A DNA stretch of 64,000 nucleotides from Bryobacterales bacterium (GTDB lineage: Bacteria; Acidobacteriota; Terriglobia; Bryobacterales; Bryobacteraceae). The stretch covers positions 1-64,000 of the forward strand of contig JAIXKK010000144.1 of the NCBI GenBank assembly GCA_026954325.1, read 5' to 3'. Shown in pieces: positions 52,056-59,808 of this stretch. The first letter of the stretch is position 1. Every line of letters begins with the position of its first letter. The position numbers and the translations under genes are program-made. Below the pieces are notes generated by a model. It saw only the letters and a list, made by a program, of their open reading frames with translations. It ran no database searches and was not told the origin of the DNA.

Positions 52056-53378
52056 ATGTCAGTAATGACGGATAGTCCCCGGGCTTTCGTTTCGGAAATT
52101 GTCGCTGCCTGGCCGCACCTCTCCGAGAACGGCCGCATGCAGGCTTTCCGAAGTCTCACCCGCGACCGGCGCGAGGACCTGTTCCTTGACTTGACCGCGC
52201 CGGAACAATCGCAACTGCTGCTGATGCTGCCGGAGCATGAGCGCCGCACCTACCTGCGCGTCCTGCCGCCCGACGACTCCGCCGACCTCATCCAGGAATC
52301 CCCGCTCGAGACAAAGGAGGGCCTCCTGGCCCTCCTGGACGACAAGTCCCGGGCCGAGGTGCTTGCCCTTCTTGCCTACGCCGAAGATGACGCCGGCGGC
52401 CTGATGAATCCCCGCTTCGCCCGCCTGCGCCCGGACATGACCGTGGACGAGGCGATCGCCTACCTCAGGCTTCAAGGCCGGAACATGGAGACCGTCTACT
52501 ACGCCTACGTCCTCGGCCATGACCAGAAACTCCTTGGCGTTGTCTCCTTCCGCGACCTTTTCACGGCCAGCGGCCGCGCCCGGATCGACGAAGTGATGAA
52601 GAGCGATGTCGTGGCCGTGAAAGAGAACACAGACCAGGAAGAGGTAGCCCGATTGTTCAGCGCCCACAGCCTGGCTGCCATCCCCGTCATCGATCCCGGC
52701 GGCGTCATGAAGGGCATCGTCACCATCGACGACATCGTCGATGTCGTTCAGGAAGAGGCCACCGAAGATATCCAGAAGATCGGCGGCATGCAGGCGCTCG
52801 AGGGCCCATACCTCGAGACCGGGTTCTGGGAGATGGTGCGCAAGCGCGCCGGATGGCTCGCCGCCTTGTTCCTGGGCGAGATGCTGACGGCCACCGCCAT
52901 GAGCCGCTACGAGGCGGAAATCTCGAAAGCCGTGGTTCTTGCCGTCTTCATCCCGCTCATCATCAGCAGCGGCGGCAATTCCGGCTCACAGGCCTCGACG
53001 CTGATCATCCGCTCGATCGCATTGGGGGAAGTGACCCTGCGCGATTGGTGGCGCGTGGCGCGGAGAGAGGTCTTCAGCGGAGTCGCGCTGGGAAGCGTCC
53101 TGGCAATCATCGGTTTTTTTCGTATTCTGATCTGGCAAGGCGTCTTTCACTCCTATGGCGACCATTACCTGCTGGTGGCTCTCACCGTGGCCTTCAGCCT
53201 GATAGGCGTGGTGATGTTCGGCACGCTGGCTGGATCGATGCTCCCCTTTGTGCTGCGGCGGGCGGGCATGGACCCCGCAAGCGCTTCCGCCCCCTTCGTG
53301 GCAACCATGGTCGACGTCACGGGGCTTGTCATCTATTTCACGGTCGCTCACCTGGTGTTGGGCGGTACGCTGCTCTGA
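52056..53378 (+). CDS. mgtE: Magnesium transporter
   Basis: A 440-residue MgtE. An N-terminal superhelical domain (FLDLTAPEQSQLLLMLPEHE, LIQESPLETKEGLLALLDDK) is followed by tandem CBS domains (AEDDAGGLMNPRFARLRPDM to IPVIDPGGVMKGIVTIDDIV) and five transmembrane segments (LFLGEMLTATAMSRYE to the C-terminus). GGNSGSQASTL is the conserved selectivity-region motif. The CBS pair senses cytosolic Mg2+. The 3' end overlaps the convergent gldA-like gene by 31 bases. Confidence 0.93.
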   Translation: MSVMTDSPRAFVSEIVAAWPHLSENGRMQAFRSLTRDRREDLFLDLTAPEQSQLLLMLPEHERRTYLRVLPPDDSADLIQESPLETKEGLLALLDDKSRAEVLALLAYAEDDAGGLMNPRFARLRPDMTVDEAIAYLRLQGRNMETVYYAYVLGHDQKLLGVVSFRDLFTASGRARIDEVMKSDVVAVKENTDQEEVARLFSAHSLAAIPVIDPGGVMKGIVTIDDIVDVVQEEATEDIQKIGGMQALEGPYLETGFWEMVRKRAGWLAALFLGEMLTATAMSRYEAEISKAVVLAVFIPLIISSGGNSGSQASTLIIRSIALGEVTLRDWWRVARREVFSGVALGSVLAIIGFFRILIWQGVFHSYGDHYLLVALTVAFSLIGVVMFGTLAGSMLPFVLRRAGMDPASASAPFVATMVDVTGLVIYFTVAHLVLGGTLL

Positions 53379-54472
53379 ATCCAGGCCCGGCCTTCCGCGT
53401 CCGCCGCCAGAATCGCATCCGCCACCATGTCCGCCGTGACATCGAACGGCTCATTGTGAATCGTCTCTCCAGGCGCCGTGGCCCTTGCGGCAACCCGCGC
53501 CAGCAGTTCATCCCCGAGAGCGCCGCAGCCGATCTCACCCAGCGTCACCGGCAGCCCCGCTTCCGTCGAAAACGACAACACTTCGCGAACCCGCGTCTTG
53601 GAGGCGCCCTCCAGCGCCAACTGCGCCAGCGTCCCGAACGCCACTTTTTCTCCGTGGAAATAACCTCGCGTGGGCGGCGCGGCCGTCAGCCCGTTATGGA
53701 TCGCATGAGCGGCGGCGAGGCCCGAGGATTCAAACCCCAGCCCGCTCAGCAACGTATTGGCCTCGACAATCCGTTCGAGCGAGGGCGTCACCACCTTCTG
53801 CTCCACCGCTCGCAGAGCGGCGTTGCCATCTTCGAGCAACGTCCGGTAGCACAACTCCGCCAGCGCCAGCGCGCTGCTCGTCGATCCGCCGCCCCGCATG
53901 TTGCGCACATGGCCGGCGGCGCAGGTCTTTGCCTCGAACCACGTGGCGAGAGCATCCCCCATCCCGGCGGCAAGCAGGCGCGGCGGCCCCTGCGCCACCA
54001 CGCTCGTATCCACCAGCACAAGATCGGGATTCCTGCGGTAGAAACGGTACTCCTGAAAGATTCCTTCCTCCGTGTAGATCACCGAAAGCGCGCTACATGG
54101 CGCGTCGCTCGAGGCCACCGTGGGGCAATTCGCCACGGGCAAATGCAATTCCGCCGCCGCTGCCCGCGCCGCGTCCAGCACCTTCCCTCCACCCGCTCCC
54201 ACAATCGTGCCCGAGCCCTGTTCCCTTGCCGCGGCGCCGATCCGGCCAATCTCCGCCGGTGAGCATTCTCCCCCGAAGCCGTGCACCGCATATGCGTAGC
54301 CCGAGTCTCCCAGCGTGAGGCGCCAGACATCAGCGAGAAGGCGCCGCGCGGATCTGCCCGCCACAATGAGCACCGGCCCGGGCAGGCCGAGCCGCGCCAT
54401 CTCCGCGCCCAGTTGCTCCGTGGCGCGGCGCCCTTGCGTGTAGCGGCAGGGCGAGCAGAATACAGAAAGCAT
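53348..54472 (-). CDS. gldA: Glycerol dehydrogenase-like metal-dependent alcohol dehydrogenase
   Basis: A 374-residue protein of the GldA/iron-containing ADH family. The NAD-binding region has GTIVGAGGGKVLDAARAAA. Likely zinc ligands are the Asp in GMGDALATWFEA and the His residues in AAAHAIHNG and RGYFHGEKVAFG. It would oxidise glycerol to dihydroxyacetone or a related polyol. The first 26 codons and 24 bases upstream are duplicated exactly at 62285-62387, far downstream, so its 5' end is also one border of a probable inserted island. Confidence 0.85.
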   Translation of the reverse strand: MLSVFCSPCRYTQGRRATEQLGAEMARLGLPGPVLIVAGRSARRLLADVWRLTLGDSGYAYAVHGFGGECSPAEIGRIGAAAREQGSGTIVGAGGGKVLDAARAAAAELHLPVANCPTVASSDAPCSALSVIYTEEGIFQEYRFYRRNPDLVLVDTSVVAQGPPRLLAAGMGDALATWFEAKTCAAGHVRNMRGGGSTSSALALAELCYRTLLEDGNAALRAVEQKVVTPSLERIVEANTLLSGLGFESSGLAAAHAIHNGLTAAPPTRGYFHGEKVAFGTLAQLALEGASKTRVREVLSFSTEAGLPVTLGEIGCGALGDELLARVAARATAPGETIHNEPFDVTADMVADAILAADAEGRAWIQSSVPPNTR

Positions 54473-54496
54473 AACCCTGCTATCGTACAGCCTGCG
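54394..54496. repeat. 103-bp direct repeat, left copy
   Basis: Identical over 103 bases and in the same orientation as 62285-62387. It covers the gldA-like start region (codons 1-26) and its immediate 5' leader. Identity stops abruptly at both ends. Together the copies bracket 7,788 bases of unrelated sequence. Confidence 0.95.
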
Positions 54497-54578
54497 AAGG
54501 CACTGTTGAGGGTGGCTCGGACTTCCCGTCTTTCAGAGATCGCGGTGTAGATTGGCGCTGGTGGGTTGGGCTGTTCTT

Positions 54579-54988
54579 TCAACAGATGAACGGGTCGACA
54601 ATGCGCACGCCGGCGTTCGCGAAATCAGCACGGTTCCGCGTGGCGATCGCCAAACCGTGGACGATCGCCGTCGCTGCAATCAGGCTATCCTCCACCGGCA
54701 TAGCTTTCCCGGTTGTGCGTAGACGCGCCAATAGTTCCGCCCATTTCAGGCCCGTGTCTGCGTCCCAGGCCAGACAGTGGAGACGCCCGACCCGCGCGTC
54801 AAACCAGCGTTCCAGGGCGGTCCGTTTCCTTCCCCTGGGAAGGATGAGAATTCCGAATCGCAGTTCGCCGAGAATGACGGGATCGACGGCGGTGTCCTGC
54901 TCACGCGCGCGAAGCCACTCCATAACACGCGGATCAGGCGTTGGTTTGTGGGCTCGCTCAGAACGCTGGCGTCGACCAAGTATCTCAC
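54579..54988 (-). pseudogene. VapC-like PIN toxin, frameshifted
   Basis: The natural GTG start at 54988 begins MRYLVDASVLSEPT, the PIN N-terminus with the first catalytic Asp. After about 14 codons the frame must change by one base, near an AAA run at 54945-54947, to continue as KPTPDPRVMEWLRAREQ, ELRFGILILPRGRKR and IAATAIVHGLAIATRNRADF, the rest of a complete VapC of about 137 residues. A single missing A explains it, so either the gene is newly inactivated or a base was lost in sequencing. Confidence 0.7.
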
Positions 54989-55146
54989 AGCGCATCCGTC
55001 GACTCAGAATCGATTGGGGAGAAGAAGTCCTTGCTCGGACAGACGAGCAGCCAGTCGATGGCACCCTCATTCCGCGGAGCCGGACGCCGGACGAAGCGAT
55101 AGTCGCCACAATCGAGACGCTCGATGTCGCGATTCCCTTCCAGCCA
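54985..55146 (-). pseudogene. VapB-like antitoxin remnant, N-terminus missing
   Basis: This frame reads EGNRDIERLDCGDYRFVRRP and ends SPIDSESTDAL; its stop overlaps the vapC GTG as GTGA, the usual antitoxin-toxin arrangement. There is a stop at 55147-55149 and no good start codon after it, so the DNA-binding N-terminus is lost or frameshifted. Assignment as an antitoxin rests mainly on the overlap and position. Confidence 0.45.
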
Positions 55147-55326
55147 TCAATTCGTCAGCGCCAGTCTGTTCCGCGACTACGCTTAGGGAAACGCGCATCA
55201 TGAACATCGGAAAACGAGCGGGCAAATTCGGACATGTCCGCTTTTGTCCATTGTTTCCAGTTAACCGTCAGCCTATCCTTACCTGATTGGAAGGTACAAA
55301 CGAGAGCAACCGCGTTGGAGGTTCGC
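55147..55326. promoter_or_regulatory. Divergent region upstream of the caspase operon
   Basis: About 180 bases between the vapB remnant and the TTG start of the DUF4384-like gene. It must contain the operon promoter. GGAGG at 55317-55321 is the ribosome binding site. No operator was recognised. Confidence 0.4.
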
Positions 55327-56085
55327 TTGATAAACAAAACAACAATTTCGGCCCTGACGACGTTAGGGCTCGCCTTGGCCTGTTGGACTGTGCTGGGTGC
55401 TCAGAAGCATGGACTGGAACTGACCCCACGGGACTTGTTTTACGAGGGCGTGAGTGAAAGTGAAACCCGCCTCCCCCCACTCGCAAGTCAGGGCGGGCCG
55501 GTAGCGAGTTCAATGATGCGGGCGGGATCGGCGGGGACCGGTTTGACGATACGCTACAACGTTCTGCTTAGGCAAAACGATCGCGAAGTAGCAGTAAGTC
55601 CAACAAACGAGTTCCAAGCGAACGATTGCATCGTGCTCGCGCTCGAGTCCAACAGCCCTGGATTTCTCTACATTGTAGCGGAAGGAGCGAGCGGCAAGTG
55701 GGTCTCGCTATTCCCGGTCCCAAACGATGCGAGGACTCCCACCCGTGTAAAGGCGCATGAAAGGGTAAGGTCGCCGGAGAAGGGCTGTTTCGAATTCTAT
55801 GGACAGCGCGGCACGGAGAGGTTCTTCGTTGCTATGACCAGGGAAGAAGCTGACGTCAAGGATATCGTGCAAGCCTTCCGGCTGTCCTCGGTGGCAACAG
55901 TTCCCGGCACTCCCGCGAAAACCACGGAGGAGGAAATAGCTCAGCTAGGAACCAGACTACAATCGCGGGACCTGAGGGTGCGCACCGAAGAGGAGGCGCG
56001 ATCGGATGGGGAGGGTCCGCACACAGTTTATGCCGCTGCTCCGCACGGCCGAATGTTCCTGGAAATCAGGCTGGATCACAAATGA
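55327..56085 (+). CDS. Exported DUF4384-like protein
   Basis: A 252-residue protein. The start is taken as TTG at 55327, because GGAGG ends five bases before it and the product then opens with a signal peptide (NKTTISALTTLGLALACWTV). The central region, about residues 70-175, has the pattern of DUF4384: IRYNVLLRQNDREVAVSPTN, then LALESNSPGFLYIVAEG, SLFPVPND and ERFFVAMTREE. DUF4384 domains are typically found with caspase-like peptidases. It overlaps the caspase gene by ATGA. Its role is unknown, but co-export with the caspase protein suggests a periplasmic partner. Confidence 0.72.
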   Translation: MINKTTISALTTLGLALACWTVLGAQKHGLELTPRDLFYEGVSESETRLPPLASQGGPVASSMMRAGSAGTGLTIRYNVLLRQNDREVAVSPTNEFQANDCIVLALESNSPGFLYIVAEGASGKWVSLFPVPNDARTPTRVKAHERVRSPEKGCFEFYGQRGTERFFVAMTREEADVKDIVQAFRLSSVATVPGTPAKTTEEEIAQLGTRLQSRDLRVRTEEEARSDGEGPHTVYAAAPHGRMFLEIRLDHK

Positions 56086-58205
56086 AGCTGACTCTTCGTG
56101 CAGCGATGACAATAGTGTGCCTGTGCCTGAGTGTTGTGGGGCAACAGCGGAATCAGCAAATTCCGCGCGATTTGCGCCAGCGCAATGAGTTGCCGCCGGC
56201 TCCCACGAAGATCCCACGCGGTTACGCTCTGGTGATCGGTATCGGTAACTATCCGAACCTTGGGAAGGAGGCGGATCTCCTATACGCCGAAGGCGATGCA
56301 CAGGCAATCTTCCGCGTGCTGCTGAGCAAGGAGGGCGGCGCAATTCCCGCTGAGAATATTCATCTGATCCTCGGAAAGGATGCAGGCATCGGGCGTATTC
56401 GTCATGAGGTGGAGGAGTGGTTGCCGTCGGTAGCCGGACCCGAGGACCGTGTGGTGGTCTTTTTCGCGGGGCATGGTTTCGTCGGAGCGGACGGGGAAGG
56501 TTTCTTGGCCGCATCGGACATCCGGCGGGAGCAAAGCCGGGAAACCGCGTACCCGATGGCGGCTTTGGCGGACGTGATGTCGAGGCGCGTTAAAGCCAGA
56601 TGGAAGGTGCTTCTTACGGATGCCTGTCACTCGGGAAAAATCAACTCTTCGGAGTTTGGGGCGTCAATGGACGATACGCAATTTCTGAGTTTCACGGCGA
56701 CAATCGGGCGGCAGAACAGTTATGAGGACCCGAAAATAAAATATGGGATCTTCTCGTATTACCTCGAACTCGGCCTGAAAGGAAACGCGGACGCGGACCC
56801 CTGCGATGGGTGGGTCACGGCCGGCGAGTTGGTCCAATACGTGACATCTCAGGTACACCAGCACTCAAAGGAGGCTGGTGTATCGCAGACGCCGCACGTT
56901 GGGGGCGACTACGATCCGGCGATGATTCTCGCGAAGTCGCATGCTTGCGGGGCGGTTGTAACTGACGAGAGAACTTCGGGTGCGCTGGTGATCGAAGCAA
57001 ATCTCGATGACGTAGACGTCTGGGTGGATGACAACTTGCGTGGCCGCCTGGGGCGTGACGCGCCGCTATCCGTGCCCGGCCTCAGGAGCGGCGAACACAC
57101 CGTCTGCGGGCGGAAACAGGGATATGAGCCGGATTGCAGACAAGTGCTGATCGCTCCGTTGCAGCGAGTTCCGGTGAGTCTGCGGATTCGTTATCCGCAA
57201 AAGGTGAAGCCAAAGGCTCGGGAACTGTGCGGCCGGGGGATACGGCTCCTGTACTCTTCGCGATCCACGGTGAATCCGGTGAACATTGTTCCGGTCCTCA
57301 GGAGGCAAAGCGCCAATGATTTGCGTGGAGCCCGGGACTTGTTCGCTCGGGCTCTCCAGGAAGACGGAAGCTACGCGCTGGCAGCTTACCATCTTGGCGT
57401 GTCGGAGCAGTTATTAGGAGATGAGACGGCAAGCATCCGCGCATTCCGTAAGGCGATCGCGCTGGATCCGGAAAGCACCGATTCGCGCATGCAACTGGCC
57501 GGTGTCCTCATCGAGTGCGGGGACACCGATGAGGCAATTCGGAATGTCGTGGAAGCGCTGCGCCGGGATCAAGCGAACGCCGCCGCCCATGCCCTGATGG
57601 CAAGAGCCTATTTGGATAAGGGAGTTTGGCGCAAATGTGTCGAGGAGGCGGATAAGGCGATCACCTTTGATGATTCGGTGGCTACCGCGCATTTGTGGCG
57701 AGGAGATTGCTTACGTCATCTGGCGGCCAAAGATAAGTCATCGTCTGAATTCAGGGACGCGGGTGGCAGCTATGCGCGTTTCCTGCGGATGACCAATTTC
57801 TCGACGCCTGTGCATCAATGGCTGGCATACCACTTTGTTGGGTTCCGAACTGGCGGGCAGGTCCATGCGGATCGCCGCCTGTCTTACGAGAGTTTGAGAA
57901 AGGCCGGTTTCCTAGGGTTGTGCATCTGTGAGAGCAATGTGGGAAACCTCGTTCGCGCAGGCGAGTACTGCCGGCGGGCGATACTTTACGACCGAAATGA
58001 TCCAATCGCCTACTTCACCTTGGGTGTGACGAATCTCAAGGCATTCAACAAGCGGCTGTGGTGCGAAGACATTCGGTCGGCGCGTTCGAATTTTATACGA
58101 ATGCTGGCGTTGAGTCCCGCATTGGAAGAAGCGAAGCACGCACGGCGCTACATCGATGAAATCGATGGGAGGATGCGGGATTTACGGAGGAACTTTTGTC
58201 CATGA
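56082..58205 (+). CDS. Exported caspase-fold (peptidase C14) protein with PEGA and TPR regions
   Basis: A 707-residue protein. Residues 1-21 form a signal peptide (RAAMTIVCLCLSVVGQQ), so the enzyme acts outside the cytoplasm. The caspase domain spans about 46-285: GYALVIGIGNYPN, catalytic His131 in FFAGHGF and catalytic Cys182 in LLTDACHSGK. Residues about 299-372 resemble a PEGA domain (ALVIEANLDDVDVWVDDNLR, then GLRSGEHTVCG). From about 410 to 700 are tetratricopeptide-like helices (AYHLGVSEQLLGDETASIRA, MQLAGVLIECGDTDEAIRNV, RAYLDKGVWRKCVEEADKAI). Start and stop overlap neighbours by four bases. Proteolytic activity and target are unproven. Confidence 0.87.
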   Translation: MKLTLRAAMTIVCLCLSVVGQQRNQQIPRDLRQRNELPPAPTKIPRGYALVIGIGNYPNLGKEADLLYAEGDAQAIFRVLLSKEGGAIPAENIHLILGKDAGIGRIRHEVEEWLPSVAGPEDRVVVFFAGHGFVGADGEGFLAASDIRREQSRETAYPMAALADVMSRRVKARWKVLLTDACHSGKINSSEFGASMDDTQFLSFTATIGRQNSYEDPKIKYGIFSYYLELGLKGNADADPCDGWVTAGELVQYVTSQVHQHSKEAGVSQTPHVGGDYDPAMILAKSHACGAVVTDERTSGALVIEANLDDVDVWVDDNLRGRLGRDAPLSVPGLRSGEHTVCGRKQGYEPDCRQVLIAPLQRVPVSLRIRYPQKVKPKARELCGRGIRLLYSSRSTVNPVNIVPVLRRQSANDLRGARDLFARALQEDGSYALAAYHLGVSEQLLGDETASIRAFRKAIALDPESTDSRMQLAGVLIECGDTDEAIRNVVEALRRDQANAAAHALMARAYLDKGVWRKCVEEADKAITFDDSVATAHLWRGDCLRHLAAKDKSSSEFRDAGGSYARFLRMTNFSTPVHQWLAYHFVGFRTGGQVHADRRLSYESLRKAGFLGLCICESNVGNLVRAGEYCRRAILYDRNDPIAYFTLGVTNLKAFNKRLWCEDIRSARSNFIRMLALSPALEEAKHARRYIDEIDGRMRDLRRNFCP

Positions 58206-59617
58206 AAATCATGAAAATGATGAATGTGGTGATGAATTTGATGTTCATCATGGCCGCGCAGCCGCAGCCGCAACCCAAACTTGTGGCTCTCAGCGGGGAC
58301 GGGGGTGTGAACAACACGGCCTCTCGCGCAGCGGAGGGGCCGGTTATGGTCTTTCAGGATGAAGACGGACGCCCGCTCAAGGGAGCGCAGGTAACGTTTC
58401 TCTTGCCACAGTCTTCGCCCGGAGCTGTTTTCGCGGGCGGGAAGCGAAGCGTGTCGGTTGAGACGGATGCGGATGGTAAGGCTGCTGCTCCGGAACTGCA
58501 CCCTTACGGAATCGGGGAGTTCGAAATTGAGGTGAGGGCAGAGTATCAGAAACGCGCGGCCAGTATGATCATCCGGCAAACCAATACTTCCGCTGCCGCG
58601 AACTACCGCATTGAGATTCTGGAAGGTGACGATGGCGTCAATGTGGTGGACAAGAAGACGGCGGTGAAGACGGTCGCGCGCGTGTTGGATAAGAACAACC
58701 TGCCGGTGGCGGGTATCCCGGTGGTGATAGCGATCTTAGCCACGCGCGGCGGGAGAGCCGAGTTCCCGGATGGTAAGAGTAGTGTGGCCCTGGTGACGGA
58801 TGCCGAAGGGAAGGTGGTGTCTGACAATCTCACACCGACGGGCAAGGGGCCTCTCCAGTTGAAAATCGAGGCACGCATTCCAGGGCAAACCATCACGCGG
58901 AACATAACACAGACAAATTTCAAGACGGAGTTGGCCGCCCTTCAGGCGGGGAAAGTGCCCGGCAGTTCCACAGGCGACGGCGTGCCGGAAGTATCGGCGC
59001 GGGCAACCGATGGGCAGGCGATCGAAGTGAGCGATGCCACTGGGCCCGTGGCCGGCGCGCAAGTTGCGTTTCTATTGCCTTCGAGGGACAAGTATGCACG
59101 GTTTGAGAACGGGGCCCGCTACCTCATTGCGCGTACCGATGCCTCAGGACGGGCTGCGCAGCCCGTCCTTAGGCAATCGGGGAAGTCGGGTGTGACGGTC
59201 CAGGCTTTGGTGGCCTACCATGGGCGCACGAGTTCTCTCGAGGTGTCACCCGTCCGGTTGAGCGGCAGCAGGGGCGCGGCTAAGGCGCCGGGGCATAGGA
59301 AAACTGCCGGAGTGGCCGCGTTGGCGGCGGTGGGGGCATCGGTGGCGGGCGGCGTGCTGGCCAGACAACAGCAACAACAGAACTCCGCAAAGGATTGCCG
59401 TAGTCTCTGTGCGCGATTCCAGAACGCATACCAATCAGCGGTCTCCGGCGGCGCCTGCAAAACAAACGTGAATCTTTTCCAGGCAGCCCACGCGGCCGGG
59501 AACGAGTACTACGCATGTGTGGGGGAAGGGCCCACTCCCGCGGCCCAATGGGCCAACGTTGATTTGGTTATCTGCATCGGGACGCCTGTCAGCGAAGCAA
59601 CGAGTTGCCAACGCTGA
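58202..59617 (+). CDS. Ig-like repeat protein with membrane segment and Cys-rich tail
   Basis: A 471-residue protein. The ATG at 58202 overlaps the caspase stop as ATGA; a TTG at 58196 with GGAGG five bases before is an alternative. A Met-rich hydrophobic leader is followed by three Big_1/invasin-like beta repeats: PVMVFQDEDGRPLKGAQVTF, then VARVLDKNNLPVAGIPVVIA, then EVSDATGPVAGAQVAFLLPS. A hydrophobic segment (VAALAAVGASVAGGVLA) and a Gln run lead to a tail with six or more cysteines (KDCRSLCARFQNAY, then GGACKTN and YYACVGEG). It looks like an envelope-anchored structural or adhesive partner of the caspase protein. Confidence 0.72.
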   Translation: MKIMKMMNVVMNLMFIMAAQPQPQPKLVALSGDGGVNNTASRAAEGPVMVFQDEDGRPLKGAQVTFLLPQSSPGAVFAGGKRSVSVETDADGKAAAPELHPYGIGEFEIEVRAEYQKRAASMIIRQTNTSAAANYRIEILEGDDGVNVVDKKTAVKTVARVLDKNNLPVAGIPVVIAILATRGGRAEFPDGKSSVALVTDAEGKVVSDNLTPTGKGPLQLKIEARIPGQTITRNITQTNFKTELAALQAGKVPGSSTGDGVPEVSARATDGQAIEVSDATGPVAGAQVAFLLPSRDKYARFENGARYLIARTDASGRAAQPVLRQSGKSGVTVQALVAYHGRTSSLEVSPVRLSGSRGAAKAPGHRKTAGVAALAAVGASVAGGVLARQQQQQNSAKDCRSLCARFQNAYQSAVSGGACKTNVNLFQAAHAAGNEYYACVGEGPTPAAQWANVDLVICIGTPVSEATSCQR

Positions 59618-59643
59618 GCGGGACTTCTCGATGAGGAGGAGAA

Positions 59644-59808
59644 ATGGCGCGCAGCATCGCGATCGAGGGGTGTGCTGTGAACTTTGCGCTTCCCCTAGTT
59701 GGGGCGGGAGCAACGTTCGCCAACAGTGAATTATGCGCCTTCGAAACGACAGACGCGATGGGGAGGCGCAGGGTACGGCGTCTGCCTGCCACTGAAGCGG
59801 AGTATTGA
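59644..59808 (+). CDS. Candidate small protein in the caspase operon
   Basis: A 54-residue ORF (MARSIAIEGCAVNFALPLVG, then AGATFANSELCAFETTDAMG, then a basic stretch). GGAGGAGAA lies directly before its ATG, the best ribosome binding site in the operon. Its stop shares bases with the ATG of the beta-barrel gene (TGATG), so it bridges an otherwise unexplained 190-base gap. It could be a real peptide or a leader that couples translation. No homology is recognised. Confidence 0.45.
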   Translation: MARSIAIEGCAVNFALPLVGAGATFANSELCAFETTDAMGRRRVRRLPATEAEY

